Origin: Lucinisca nassula
Lineage: Eukaryota > Mollusca > Bivalvia > Lucinida > Lucinidae
Assembly (NCBI GenBank): GCA_963580285.1
Contig: OY757026.1
Location: forward strand, 49,761,143-49,825,142
Reading direction: 5' to 3'
Length of the DNA: 64,000 nt
Positions 56,395 to 64,000 of the stretch are shown here, one piece after another. A program made the position numbers and the translations under genes. The notes under the pieces were generated by a model. The model did no database searches and was not told the origin of the DNA. It saw only the letters and a program-made list of their open reading frames with translations. The stretch's first letter is position 1. Each line of letters begins with the position of its first letter.

Positions 56395-57090
56395 CGGCGT
56401 TCCACCAATAGTGACCTTGACGTTAAAAGTCGAAATCGCTCAAGATATTGTCATAAGGAACATTTGTGTGAAGTTATTTTGAAATCGGTGAAGAAATGTA
56501 AGCGCTAGAGGGGTGACAAAGTTTTTCTAAAAATAGCCACAGTGACCTTGACCTTGAAAGTGGAACTCGCTAGAGATATTGTCATAAGGAACATTTGTGT
56601 GAAGTTATATTGAAATTAGTCAAGAAATGTAAGCGCTAGAGCGAAGACAAAGTTTTTCTAAAAATAGCCACAGTGACCTTGAACTTGAAAGTCAAAATAG
56701 CTTGAGATATTGTCATAAGGAACATTAGTATGAAGTTATATTGAAATTGGTGAAGAAATGTATGCGCTAGAGCAATGACAAAGTTTTTCTAAAAATAGCC
56801 ACTGTGACCTTGACCTTGAGGTGATGACCTTGAAAGTCGAACTCGATCAAGATATTGTCATAAGGAACATTTGTGTGAACATATATTGAAATCAGTGAAG
56901 AAATGTAGGCGCTAGAGCAATGACAAAGTTTTTCTAAAAATAACCTCTGTGACCTTGACCTTGAGGCCATGACCTTAAAAGTCGAACCTGCACGAGATAT
57001 TTTTATAAGGAACATTTGTGTGAAGTTTATTGAAATTGGTGGTACAAATACCTTAACCAAAGTCTTAAACATTAAAAATTTTCTAATTCT
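56395..57090. repeat. ~125-bp tandem units with gtgaccttgacctt
   Basis: Five units share gatattgtcataaggaacat, ttgtgtgaagtta and caaagtttttctaaaaatag. A 101-codon minus-strand frame across them is a repeat shadow. Confidence 0.88.
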
Positions 57091-57099
57091 ATGACCTTG

Positions 57100-57425
57100 A
57101 CCTTGAGGTCATGGGTATGGGTGGGGGTATTGCTGAATAAACCATTGGACCTATATGTATCATCATAGTAAATATAAACCAAATCCATTGTATGGTTATG
57201 AAAATATGAGCTCAAGTTCTACCTGGTACAAATACCTTAACCTGGGTCTTAAACGTTAAAAATTTCAAAGTCCACGGCCTTGACCTTGAGGTCTAGGGTA
57301 TGGGTGGGGGTATTGCTGAATAAAACTTTGGACGTATATCTTTCATCATACTAAATATAAACCAAATCTATTGTATGGTTTGGAAAATATGAGCTCAAGT
57401 TCTACCTTGTACAAAAACCTTAACC
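57100..57425. repeat. Two ~170-bp units downstream of the gacctt array
   Basis: gggtatgggtgggggtattg and aaccaaatc-attgtatggtt recur at 57115 and 57297. Confidence 0.75.
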
Positions 57426-57432
57426 TGAGTCT

Positions 57433-57572
57433 AACAGGATTACGTACGTACGTACACACTTTCGTACATTCGGAAACCGTAAGCACGTACACACGTACGC
57501 ACGTACCCACGGACGCACGTACGGAAAACCGAAAAACTATATGCCCCCGGCATCATACGATGCGGGGGCATA
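57433..57572. repeat. acgt-rich tract and tgcccccg terminal hairpin
   Basis: Imperfect (acgtacgc)n, then the hairpin tatgcccccggcatcata / gatgcgggggcata that ends this repeat type. Confidence 0.85.
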
Positions 57573-57770
57573 AAAATTGCCATTTTGGAGATGTGAAAAA
57601 TGCACTATATTGCACGGGTGTGTTATCGTAAAGTAACAGTAATAAGGAATTTGCAACATTTATGTTAGCCAACATATATGTTTTGAGCATATATGAGAAC
57701 AAATTATAATTGTATAACTACATTTTATTTGCAACTGAGCATGAAATGTAAGTTCTACAATTATATTTTT

Positions 57771-58045
57771 ATGCCCCCGGAATCTAAGAGATTCGGGGGC
57801 ATATAGTTTTTGGTCTGTCCGTCTGTTTGTCCGTTTGTCCGTCTGCAAAAACTTTAACATTGGGCATAACTTTTGAATGGTAATAGATAGAGCTTTCATA
57901 TTTCACATGTGTATACCTTATCACAAGACCTTTCCAGTGGTACCATAATTTTTTATTTCGTGACCTTGACCTTGACCTTTGACCTATTTTTTTCAAAATT
58001 TTTAAGAACATTAACATTGGCGCTGTCCGGGGGCATCAGTGTTTC
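57771..58045. repeat. Inverted relative of the tgcccccg-ended repeat
   Basis: Starts with atgcccccggaatctaag / gattcgggggcat, then ctgtccgtctgtttgtccgt and gtgaccttgaccttgac. Opposite orientation to 57.5 kb. Confidence 0.8.
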
Positions 58046-59498
58046 ACAAACACATCTTTTTCTCGTTATTTTCATTTACATATTTACATATGAAGTTCGT
58101 CTTATGTTGAGCATGGTGTTATGTACCAATCACTTCCCTCTGGAGCATTGATTGTTGGCTCTCGTTATAGCTGCCCCACAGGGATAGTTCTAACGAGCAC
58201 CCATAAATTATGTCTGGCTAAAGGGATATGGGGGTCATACACATGAAAGGCGCCATTTTGGCGCACGTGCGTAATGGCTTCATGCACACACTATGTATCG
58301 TCTTCATCGTCGGGAAAAGGATCAGGAGTCCGCATAGACCATAAAGTTGACCTGTATATATGTGTACTTAAGCCAAACTTACCCCAAAACTAATTTTATT
58401 TTTACTAAGGTACGAGTTGACTTAGGTACGAGTTGACCAGAAACCGCTTAAATGGGGGGGGGGGGGGTGCAGACACGTAAAAACACGTATCTGAGTGGTA
58501 AAGGGTTAACTGAAATCTGGGAACATACTGAATTTTAGCCCAAAATGCATTAATTATATCTGAAATATTGTTTCTTGCAATAAAATGATGAAAAAACATT
58601 ATTTTGGTCAGTTGGGATTTTCTTCATTAACTGAAATCTGGGAACATACTGAATTTTAGCCTAAAATGCATTAATTATATCTGACATATTGTTTCTTGCA
58701 ATAAAATGATGAAAAAACATTATTTTGGTCAGTTGGGATTTTCTTAATTAACCCTTTACCACTCAGGGATTTTGTGAATTTCGCTGATTTTCACAGTGTT
58801 GCACCTGATAGCAACTTCAACTAGCCATTGTTTCATAATGGATGGTCTGTTTTACACCAAACTCGGTATGAATGTTCATTGGGCAGTAGCCTTTCAATGC
58901 AACCTTTCATGACTTGATCATTGTTGTCATGGTAAAGAGGGGGCATCTCAAAGTTGGCAAAAAGTGTGTTTTCACATGAACTTTTGACCAGATTTTAATC
59001 TTCACACAGCTGTAAAGGCAACAATTAAGGTGTTTGGCACTGGCCATTTTCACTGTTTGCAGCATGTTTTATCAGCATCAATTTTCAGACATTTTTGACC
59101 CCAGACACCCTCAGATATAAATTTTAGCGGCCGGTTGGGCCATACACCCAAAATTTTTCGGGATGTGAGAACGCCCCCCCCCCCCCTTCAATCCCCCCAG
59201 AATATTTTTAGTGGGGAGGCGCGCGAAAAAACAGGTCACTTTTTTGCCCAACAAATCCTAAAGCAAACATAACTATCCAGGGGGAGAAATGCAGATTTTA
59301 GGTGCTTCTGGGGCTTAAAATGGGAGGCGGGGGTGGGGGGGGGGGTGCAGACACGTAAAAACACGTATCTGAGTGGTAAAGGGTTAATAGTGGAATTTTA
59401 CTGTATAAGGTCATTCTCTCCCTGTCGTTGATTCAAAGAGGGTGGTTGTCAGTTTCTGGTGAAAGAATGCACATGCTACTGGTTAACTTTCTATGTTT

Positions 59499-59697
59499 AA
59501 TATGTTCTATAAAAGAGTTATCCTTTGGAAGCAAGAAATACACCACAGAAATGGAAAATATGAAGTGTACATGTCTTCTGGGTCGGACTAGCTAGTTTCG
59601 GCCAATTAGGCCTCATCAGTGACCCTCAAATATTTTCAAAATTCCACAATGGAATCAATAATCCCAAAGGACAAGAAAATATAAACTACACTATGAT
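59499..59697 (-). mobile_element. Family-P monomer with one hammerhead
   Basis: Single 199-bp repeat, ~88% like the 39-kb copies and ending in the same ctacactatgat. Lacks the 62-bp segment, so it equals a solo repeat. Confidence 0.85.
59577..59630 (-). ncRNA. Type I hammerhead ribozyme, copy 3 (altered stem I)
   Basis: Core CUGAUGA, stem II and GAAA unchanged; stem III CUAGCUAG and GUC unchanged. Stem I reads GGGUCA against CGACCC. The former G-U pair is now a U-A pair, a compensatory change, but the pair next to the cut is A-C. The outer UCU/AGA helix is lost. Probably less active. Confidence 0.8.
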
Positions 59698-60028
59698 ATT
59701 AAGCCTGCCCAGGAAAATGAGAGGTTTTGTGGTAGAATGACTGCCTCAATATGACCTAAGTAGTTAAAGGGACAATCCAACTAGCACCACCTTTTCTGGG
59801 CAGGCTTTGACATTCTAAGCAGTTAAACTGTACTCCAAAGTTCTGTTGGTTTCAGCTCTGTGCATAAGAATGCAGCCCAAATTATTTCTCCACTGAAGAG
59901 AAATGGTATTTGTACGGCAAAATATTGTTGGAAACCAGATGGCATCATGTAGTGTCTTTTCATTGGTGGATTCAAATTACCACTCGCAAATTTGCAGATA
60001 TCATTTTCAAATATTTTGATTTTTTTTT

Positions 60029-60293
60029 CAGACAGAATAAGGCTTGACATTATGTGCAGGGCCTGACGAATCCCAAGTTTCAGCCTCTTGCCTGGCATTC
60101 CAAAGCATCTTGAAAATGCCTCGGAATTACAATATTCCCTATATATTCTATACATTTTTCTGGGCAAGTGAAATAAAAAATCACTTGCCCAGCCAATATT
60201 TTGACTTGTCCCGGGCAGCTGGGCAATGGATTTGTCAGGCCCTGATGTGAATTGTCTGCTGGGCAGAAAATTTACATAATATGTCAAGCCTAA
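60029..60293. mobile_element. aggcttgacatta-ended MITE
   Basis: Ends aggcttgacattatg / cataatatgtcaagcc; inner gggcctgacgaatcc / ggatttgtcaggccc; centre tgggcaagtga / tcacttgccca. The longest frame in the window (154 codons, minus strand 59823-60287) is an accident of this palindrome. Confidence 0.85.
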
Positions 60294-60505
60294 TTTTCTC
60301 AGATAATTTAAAAAAAAAAATTGCCTTCTGCTCTAATAATTTCTATGGTTTTAACGGTTAAGATGCCGGAAATGACTACATGGTAGGGGTAGTGAGAAAG
60401 TGAGAAAAAGAGATAGAAGAGACAGTAGATGACATGCAAGTGAGACAGAGGCGAAAGAAGAAAATTAATGGAAGTGTAAAAAGATAAGAAATAACAACAT
60501 TCCCC
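60294..60505. other. AT-rich then ag-rich segment
   Basis: 60385-60475 is a purine-rich low-complexity stretch (gagaaagtgagaaaaagaga). Nothing else recognised. Confidence 0.5.
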
Positions 60506-60519
60506 CTCTACCCTTACCT

Positions 60520-60683
60520 CTAGAAGCCTCCGTGGTGTAGTGGTTACGCTACTCGCCTTGTAAACCAGGGATCGCAGGATCGATCCCGGGCTTCTCCAGA
60601 CTTTCGGATGAGTCTTTAAACCGAGGTCCCGTCTCCGTATGACCTTAGCTGTTGGTGGGACGTAAAACTCAAACACTCACTCA
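60520..60683 (+). mobile_element. SINE-E, tRNA-derived, full length
   Basis: Head gcctccgtggtgtagtggtt and caggatcgatcccgggc; tail cactcactcact. TSD ctctacccttacct (14 bp, perfect) at 60506-60519 and 60684-60697. Confidence 0.95.
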
Positions 60684-60697
60684 CTCTACCCTTACCT

Positions 60698-60983
60698 GAT
60701 GCAAGGACAGCAGGCCTTGTCCAACTGTAAGCCAATATCAGTTTGATGGCAAATTGATGCCCAAGTAATGCAAGATACATGTCATCTTTGCCTCACCCAA
60801 CCACCCTGTAAGTTGGTACATGTCTGAGTATGTCTGATTGATAAAGCTGGTGTATGTCTTATTGATTAAGTTGGCAAATAAATAGAAACAAATAAGGTGC
60901 ATATTTTGTGATAATACTGAAGGAAAAATTTTGGCCGGTATTCCATAAAATCCTAGTGTGTGTGTATTCATTTGACCCATCTA
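60698..60983. other. Unassigned segment
   Basis: A block caaggacagcag ... ctgtaagccaata recurs at 62756-62796; otherwise unrecognised. Confidence 0.4.
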
Positions 60984-61222
60984 TTATGAAAACATGCCTA
61001 TACAAATACATTGCAAATTTCACCACCATAAAAAAGAAAAAATTAAGATGAAAACGTGTTAGATATTTTTCTTATTTCTGCTCAAAATATAGATTGTGGG
61101 TACACATTAGAACTGCCTGTATTTAAGAGCAGACATTAGAAAAGTAAGGTTTACCCCTGTAAACCCCAGTTTTACTGTATAAAAGTGGGGTTCAAAACTA
61201 TATAGGCATGTTTGCGTGATGG
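60984..61222. mobile_element. MITE-F copy lacking right central arm
   Basis: Ends tatgaaaacatgcctata / tataggcatgtttgcgt; accccagttttactgt / ataaaagtggggtt hairpin; only the left central arm (gtgggtacacattagaac) remains. Confidence 0.85.
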
Positions 61223-61340
61223 AGTCTGCAAGGCGATTCTAATCAATACCCACATCATATGTTTATTTATGTGGAGAAACAATGAAAATTATCCTTCAAT
61301 TATCACCAAATGTCCACCTTATCTGTTGCTATGAAATAAC
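61223..61340. mobile_element. MITE-F2 right half
   Basis: gcaaggcgattctaatcaat, ccttcaattatcacc and ccaccttatctgttgcta, complementary to the left half at 30.38 kb. Confidence 0.65.
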
Positions 61341-61361
61341 TGATTGATAAAGTGTATGTTC

Positions 61362-61627
61362 AACCTTTAGGAACCGAGAAAAAACTACATCTGAAAATGT
61401 CATCTGCTTATGCCATCTGCTGAATTTTTTTGAAATCATTTTGAAAAATATTTTTGCATACAGGCAAACAGTGTGGACCCAAATCAGACTGCTCCTCTAA
61501 CCCAAATCAGACTGCTCCTAGAGGAGCAGTCTGATTTTGGTCCTCACTGTTTGCAAAAATGACTTTTAAAGTAACCAGCAGACGACAAAGCAGACAACAA
61601 GTCGTGATTGGCATTTTATTGGTTAAT
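61362..61627. mobile_element. MITE-G copy with duplicated arm
   Basis: The left core arm aaatcagactgctcct occurs twice in a row before the right arm, so two alternative hairpins are possible. Confidence 0.85.
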
Positions 61628-61644
61628 GGATAAGTAAGTTCTGA

Positions 61645-61690
61645 ACGGTTAGGTCCTTTGGAAGCAAAGAATACACCAATAAATGAAAAT
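61645..61690. repeat. Family-P fragment at the MRPL10 3' end
   Basis: ggtcctttggaagcaaagaa and atacacca match the left part of family P, but no ribozyme is included. Confidence 0.6.
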
Positions 61691-61830
61691 AGCAGACTCA
61701 GTTTTATTGTGTCTGATCATGCCCAGTACTGAAATGTGCAACATTGGGCACTCCCTCTAGCACCGGCTAAAGTTGGTGTATGCCTGACTGATAAAGCTAT
61801 CATACTCTTCTCCTAATCAGCAACAGTCTG
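61690..61830 (-). terminator. 3' UTR and poly(A) signal of the MRPL10-like gene
   Basis: Downstream of the stop codon on the minus strand, a canonical AATAAA occurs at 61703-61708 (complement), about 125 nt past the stop. Cleavage would be expected about 15-25 nt further on, near 61685. Confidence 0.6.
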
Positions 61831-62042
61831 TCAAGAGTTATCCCCCTCTTGACTTTGTTTCACAAACTGTCCAAGGTTTGCGCTAAGATTTGTCTGATGT
61901 GAGTTAAGTAATGAAAGTGTCTTTCCACCTCCAATTAGATTCAGACAACCTGAGAGTTGCCCTAGTAACTGTTCCATGGGCGGCAATTTAGTAATTTCTT
62001 GTATCTGGTGTCTTGAGACGAGTCGGTCTTCAAGGAAACCAC
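61831..62042 (-). CDS. MRPL10: Last exon of mitochondrial ribosomal protein L10
   Basis: MRPL10 (uL10m) belongs to the stalk base of the mitochondrial large ribosomal subunit. On the minus strand a strong acceptor (tattttttttcag-like; AG at 62043-62044) opens this exon in phase 1. The frame runs 69 codons to a stop at 61831-61833. The peptide begins GGFLEDRLVSRHQIQEITKL and contains PPMEQLLGQLSGCLNLIGG and a C-terminal NLSANLGQFVKQSQ. From memory, the end of metazoan MRPL10 has the same order: a GG-x-(D/E)D-x-(I/L)(L/V)SR start, a KLP box, a GQL/GEL box, then a leucine-rich helix ending in a Q-rich tail. Earlier exons should lie at higher coordinates; none was recognised up to 64000, where MITEs fill the presumed intron. 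Identification rests on remembered family features. Confidence 0.68.
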
Positions 62043-62199
62043 CTGAAAAAAATATCAAAATGAAGATCACATTTCTAATTCAGTGATATTTCACATTTAA
62101 GATCTGCTAAATTTAGGAATTATGACTAACTCTGCTTATAGAGGCATACCTAGGATGTTTCAGCTCTTCTAACTTTGTGTTTTCTACACCCAGGGTCCT
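62043..62199 (-). other. Intron sequence upstream of the MRPL10 exon
   Basis: Non-repetitive AT-rich sequence following the acceptor; the rest of the intron is MITE-filled. Confidence 0.5.
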
Positions 62200-62288
62200 C
62201 TAGTAAGAGACTGCCTCTGGGACTGTTCAAAAGTGGTCTTAATGACCACTTATGAACAGTTCCAAAAGTGGTCTGAATATAGAATGTA
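62200..62288. mobile_element. MITE-I copy
   Basis: gggactgttcaaaagtggtc / gaccacttatgaacagttcc, inside the presumed MRPL10 intron. Confidence 0.85.
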
Positions 62289-62343
62289 TGAATTATTGCA
62301 TTAAAGCTGCCATCCCTAGATGCAAGATTGTATCAAATATCAT

Positions 62344-62612
62344 TAACCCTTAAGAGGCCGAGGAAAACTACATCTGAAAATGTCGTCTGCTTATGTCATC
62401 TGCTGAATCTTTTTTGCAAACATTTTAAAAAATATTTTTGCAAACAGGCAAACAGTGTGGACCCAGATCAGACTGCTCCTAGAGGAGCAGTCTGATCTGG
62501 GTCCACACTGTTCACAAAAATGACTTTTAAAGTAAACGGCAGACGACAAAACAGGCGAAAATTGCCTTGAATGGCATTTTATGAAGCTCTTATAGTTCTT
62601 GAAAAAAGGGTT
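62344..62612. mobile_element. MITE-G copy
   Basis: ttaacccttaagaggccg start; near-perfect core gtgtggacccagatcagact / agtctgatctgggtccacac; right end gggttaaag. Confidence 0.9.
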
Positions 62613-62798
62613 AAAGTTAGAGTGATCACAAATGTTGACGGCTTGACTAAAGGACTGATGGATGAATAAATGGATGGAAAACTTTACTCCTATATTGCGC
62701 CATGCTAAAAGCAGGTGGGATAATAACAACATTTCTCCTGTGTCCCTTTAATGCTGCAAGGATAGCAGGTGTTGTCTAACTGTAAGCCAATACACCAT

Positions 62799-63527
62799 AA
62801 CCTCTTTATAACACTATCGATGGGGCCCAAAGCGGAAACAGTGCTAGTTAAACAACCATGTTATATCCAAACAAAAATGTATAAATTATATAGAAAAATG
62901 ACCATTTATGGTCATTTTTCTATATAATCTATACATTTTTGGGATCCATCTCGAAACAGTGTTATATCCAAAACAGTGTTATAATGAACTGTGTTATAAT
63001 GAGGTTGTGATAAATCCGATGGACACCACAGTGACTCGACAGCAACATCCAGCAGAATGCATATGCTAAGTGGTAAACCAAACACTGAGGAGTAAGACTT
63101 GTTTTGTTTTGTTTGGCATTTAATGGCCAAATCAAGATTATTTAGGTCATACTGAGCCAATCAGTTTGTCTAACCACTGGAATTCCAGGAGATAGAGTGC
63201 TTCAAACAGGTTACACCAATGCTGACGCCAACGCTAACACCCATGCCAACACCAACAGGTCCACTTCAAAACCAATATGCCCCCTCATATAAATAAATAT
63301 TTGCTGCCTTGGTACCTAAGCTCTTTATAATACTGTTCACAACAACAAAGTTTTGGATATAACATGGTTTAAAGATGAATCCAAAAAACATAGATTATAT
63401 AGAAAAACAAATGACCCTAAATGGTCATTTTTCTATATAATCTATACATTTTTGTTCATCGACAAGATGGCTGTTCAACACTGCAGTTTTTGCATTGGAC
63501 CCCAACAACAGCATTATAAAGTTGAGT
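62799..63527. mobile_element. cctctttataac-ended palindromic element
   Basis: Ends cctctttataacactatcg and complement-like gcattataaagttgag, with inner ggggcccaa / ttggacccc. Contains a perfect palindrome at 62873-62941 (caaaaatgtataaattatat ... and complement) and a second at 63380-63453. A SINE-C 3' fragment lies at 63100-63165. Confidence 0.7.
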
Positions 63528-63539
63528 ACTACTGCTATT

Positions 63540-63612
63540 ATATACAGTCAACTCTTGTTATCTCAAACTCCAAGGGACTTGAAATTTTAGTTTGAGATAA
63601 CAATTGTGTGAA
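63540..63612. repeat. Pogo-style terminal hairpin fragment
   Basis: cagtcaactcttgttatctc start and ttgagataacaattg; cagt start and ttatctcaaac arms suggest one end of a Tc1/mariner-superfamily MITE. Confidence 0.55.
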
Positions 63613-63684
63613 GTAAAAGGAATTAAAATATACTAAATATATAGCAAAACTAAACAACAGTTCCCAAAGGCCATTTTAATACCT

Positions 63685-64000
63685 GTCCACTTCAAAACCA
63701 ATATGCCCCCTCATATAAATAAATATTTGCTGCCTTGGTACCCCAAGCTCTTTATAATACTGTTCACAACAACAAAATATTGGATATAACAAAGGCCATT
63801 TTGTAGGAAAATACCTGTCCACTTCAAAACCAATATGCCCCCTCGTATAAATAAATATTTGCTGCCTTGGTTCCCCAAGCTCTTTATAATACTGTTCACA
63901 ACAACAAAATTTTGGATAAAACATAGTTTAAAGATGAATCCAAAAATGCATAGATTATAATTATAGAAAAAAATGACCATAAAATGGTCATTTTTCTATA
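63685..64000. repeat. 132-bp tandem units and palindrome running off the window
   Basis: The block cctgtccacttcaaaaccaa ... actgttcacaacaacaaa starts near 63685 and 63817, with a partial copy at 63248-63350. It ends in a caaaaatgcatagattata palindrome cut by the window edge. The two overlapping minus-strand frames here repeat one peptide and are not genes. Confidence 0.85.

Larger units (their letters stand above)
55592..58445. mobile_element. Element S: 2.85-kb terminal-inverted-repeat insertion
   Basis: Ends aggtaactggtcaactcgt and acgagttgaccagaaaccg are inverted, and pairing continues to ~40 bp through a second tcaactcgtacct. The left side has seven direct copies of gtcaactcgtacc. A 7-bp target duplication, gcttaaa, lies at 55585-55591 and 58446-58452, and the uninterrupted unit elsewhere confirms the empty site. 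The interior is made of other repeats, with no transposase. Superfamily not determined. Confidence 0.85.
54233..59390. repeat. Segmental repeat: ~560-bp and 120-bp units, split by element S
   Basis: The long unit (aaccctttaccactcaggga ... gtatctgagtggtaaagggt) occurs at 54233-54787, 55030-55591 (continuing at 58446) and 58749-59387. The 120-bp unit (ctgaaatctgggaacatact ... gggattttcttcattaa) occurs as tandem pairs at 54789-55029 and 58508-58748. Copies are 96-99% alike, so the duplication is recent. The long unit begins and ends with inverted gagtggtaaagggtta. Confidence 0.92.
59407..59790 (+). mobile_element. SINE-C copy split by family P
   Basis: 59407-59488 (gtcagtttctggtgaaagaa ... actggttaac) and 59698-59790 (ttaagcctgcccaggaaaat ...) are consecutive in SINE-C. 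The hammerhead monomer lies between them. A minus-oriented SINE-A fragment follows at 59785-59893. Confidence 0.75.

Noticed and set aside
56767..57072. 101-codon minus-strand frame
   Set aside because: Built from the 125-bp gaccttgacctt units; the peptide is internally repeated.
58246..58275. ggcgccattttggcgcacgt as an E2F/E-box promoter
   Set aside because: It lies inside mobile element S beside a MITE-F fragment, with no exon nearby.
59823..60287. Longest open frame in the window (154 codons, minus strand)
   Set aside because: It lies across a MITE with inverted ends, a SINE fragment and their junction; no domain is recognisable.
63676..63980. Two overlapping minus-strand frames with repeated FCCCEQYYKELG-like peptides
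   Set aside because: Produced by the 132-bp tandem units at the right edge.

Overview
The window is eukaryotic, AT-rich and almost entirely repetitive. It holds no long open gene, no operon-like packing and no rRNA. It does hold tRNA-derived SINEs with target-site duplications (TSDs), many palindromic MITEs, minisatellites, long microsatellites and a few exons with GT/AG splice signals. Dispersed blocks of the gaccttgacc type and short elements with ends like tagctcacctg make a bivalve mollusc the most likely source. That assignment is an inference from remembered repeat style, not from a database search.

Coding content is small. (1) The minus strand at 61831-62042 looks like the last exon of mitochondrial ribosomal protein L10 (MRPL10), with acceptor, stop codon and poly(A) signal. 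(2) The minus strand at 10131-10290 is a clean internal exon of an unrecognised protein, and a promoter-like YY1/CRE segment lies at 13.2 kb. (3) The plus strand at 43539-43593 is a candidate first exon with a YY1-type motif upstream. (4) A dead reverse transcriptase lies at 1444-2230 (minus), with copies of its 3' tail at 42.4 and 48.6-49.1 kb.

Layout. 1-2.5 kb: 163-bp tandem array, then the reverse-transcriptase pseudogene. 2.5-10 kb: SINEs and hairpin MITEs. 10.4-13 kb: two family-L elements with internal higher-order repeats. 13-22 kb: an inverted pair of family-M elements, and two arrays of a 43-bp palindrome. 22-34 kb: nested SINEs and MITEs. 35-40.8 kb: a degenerate ~110-bp satellite, resuming at 48.1 kb. 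Inside it lies a 460-bp unit carrying two hammerhead ribozymes. 41-46.5 kb: nested SINEs, a candidate first exon and family-L repeats. 49-53 kb: more family L, hairpin MITEs and a tRNA-SINE. 54-59.4 kb: a segmental repeat split by a 2.85-kb terminal-inverted-repeat element. 59.4-64 kb: a third hammerhead copy, MITEs, the MRPL10 exon and a palindromic element at the right edge.

Family names used here: SINE-A (about 300 bp, tail of aaac/aatc repeats); SINE-C, SINE-D and SINE-E (tRNA-headed); MITE-B, F, F2, G, H, I, J and K (hairpins); family L (ends tagctcacctg); family M (ends gcacgacccgc); family P (hammerhead retrozyme). The most interesting object is family P: a dimeric hammerhead-ribozyme element whose core and three helices can be read directly from the sequence.
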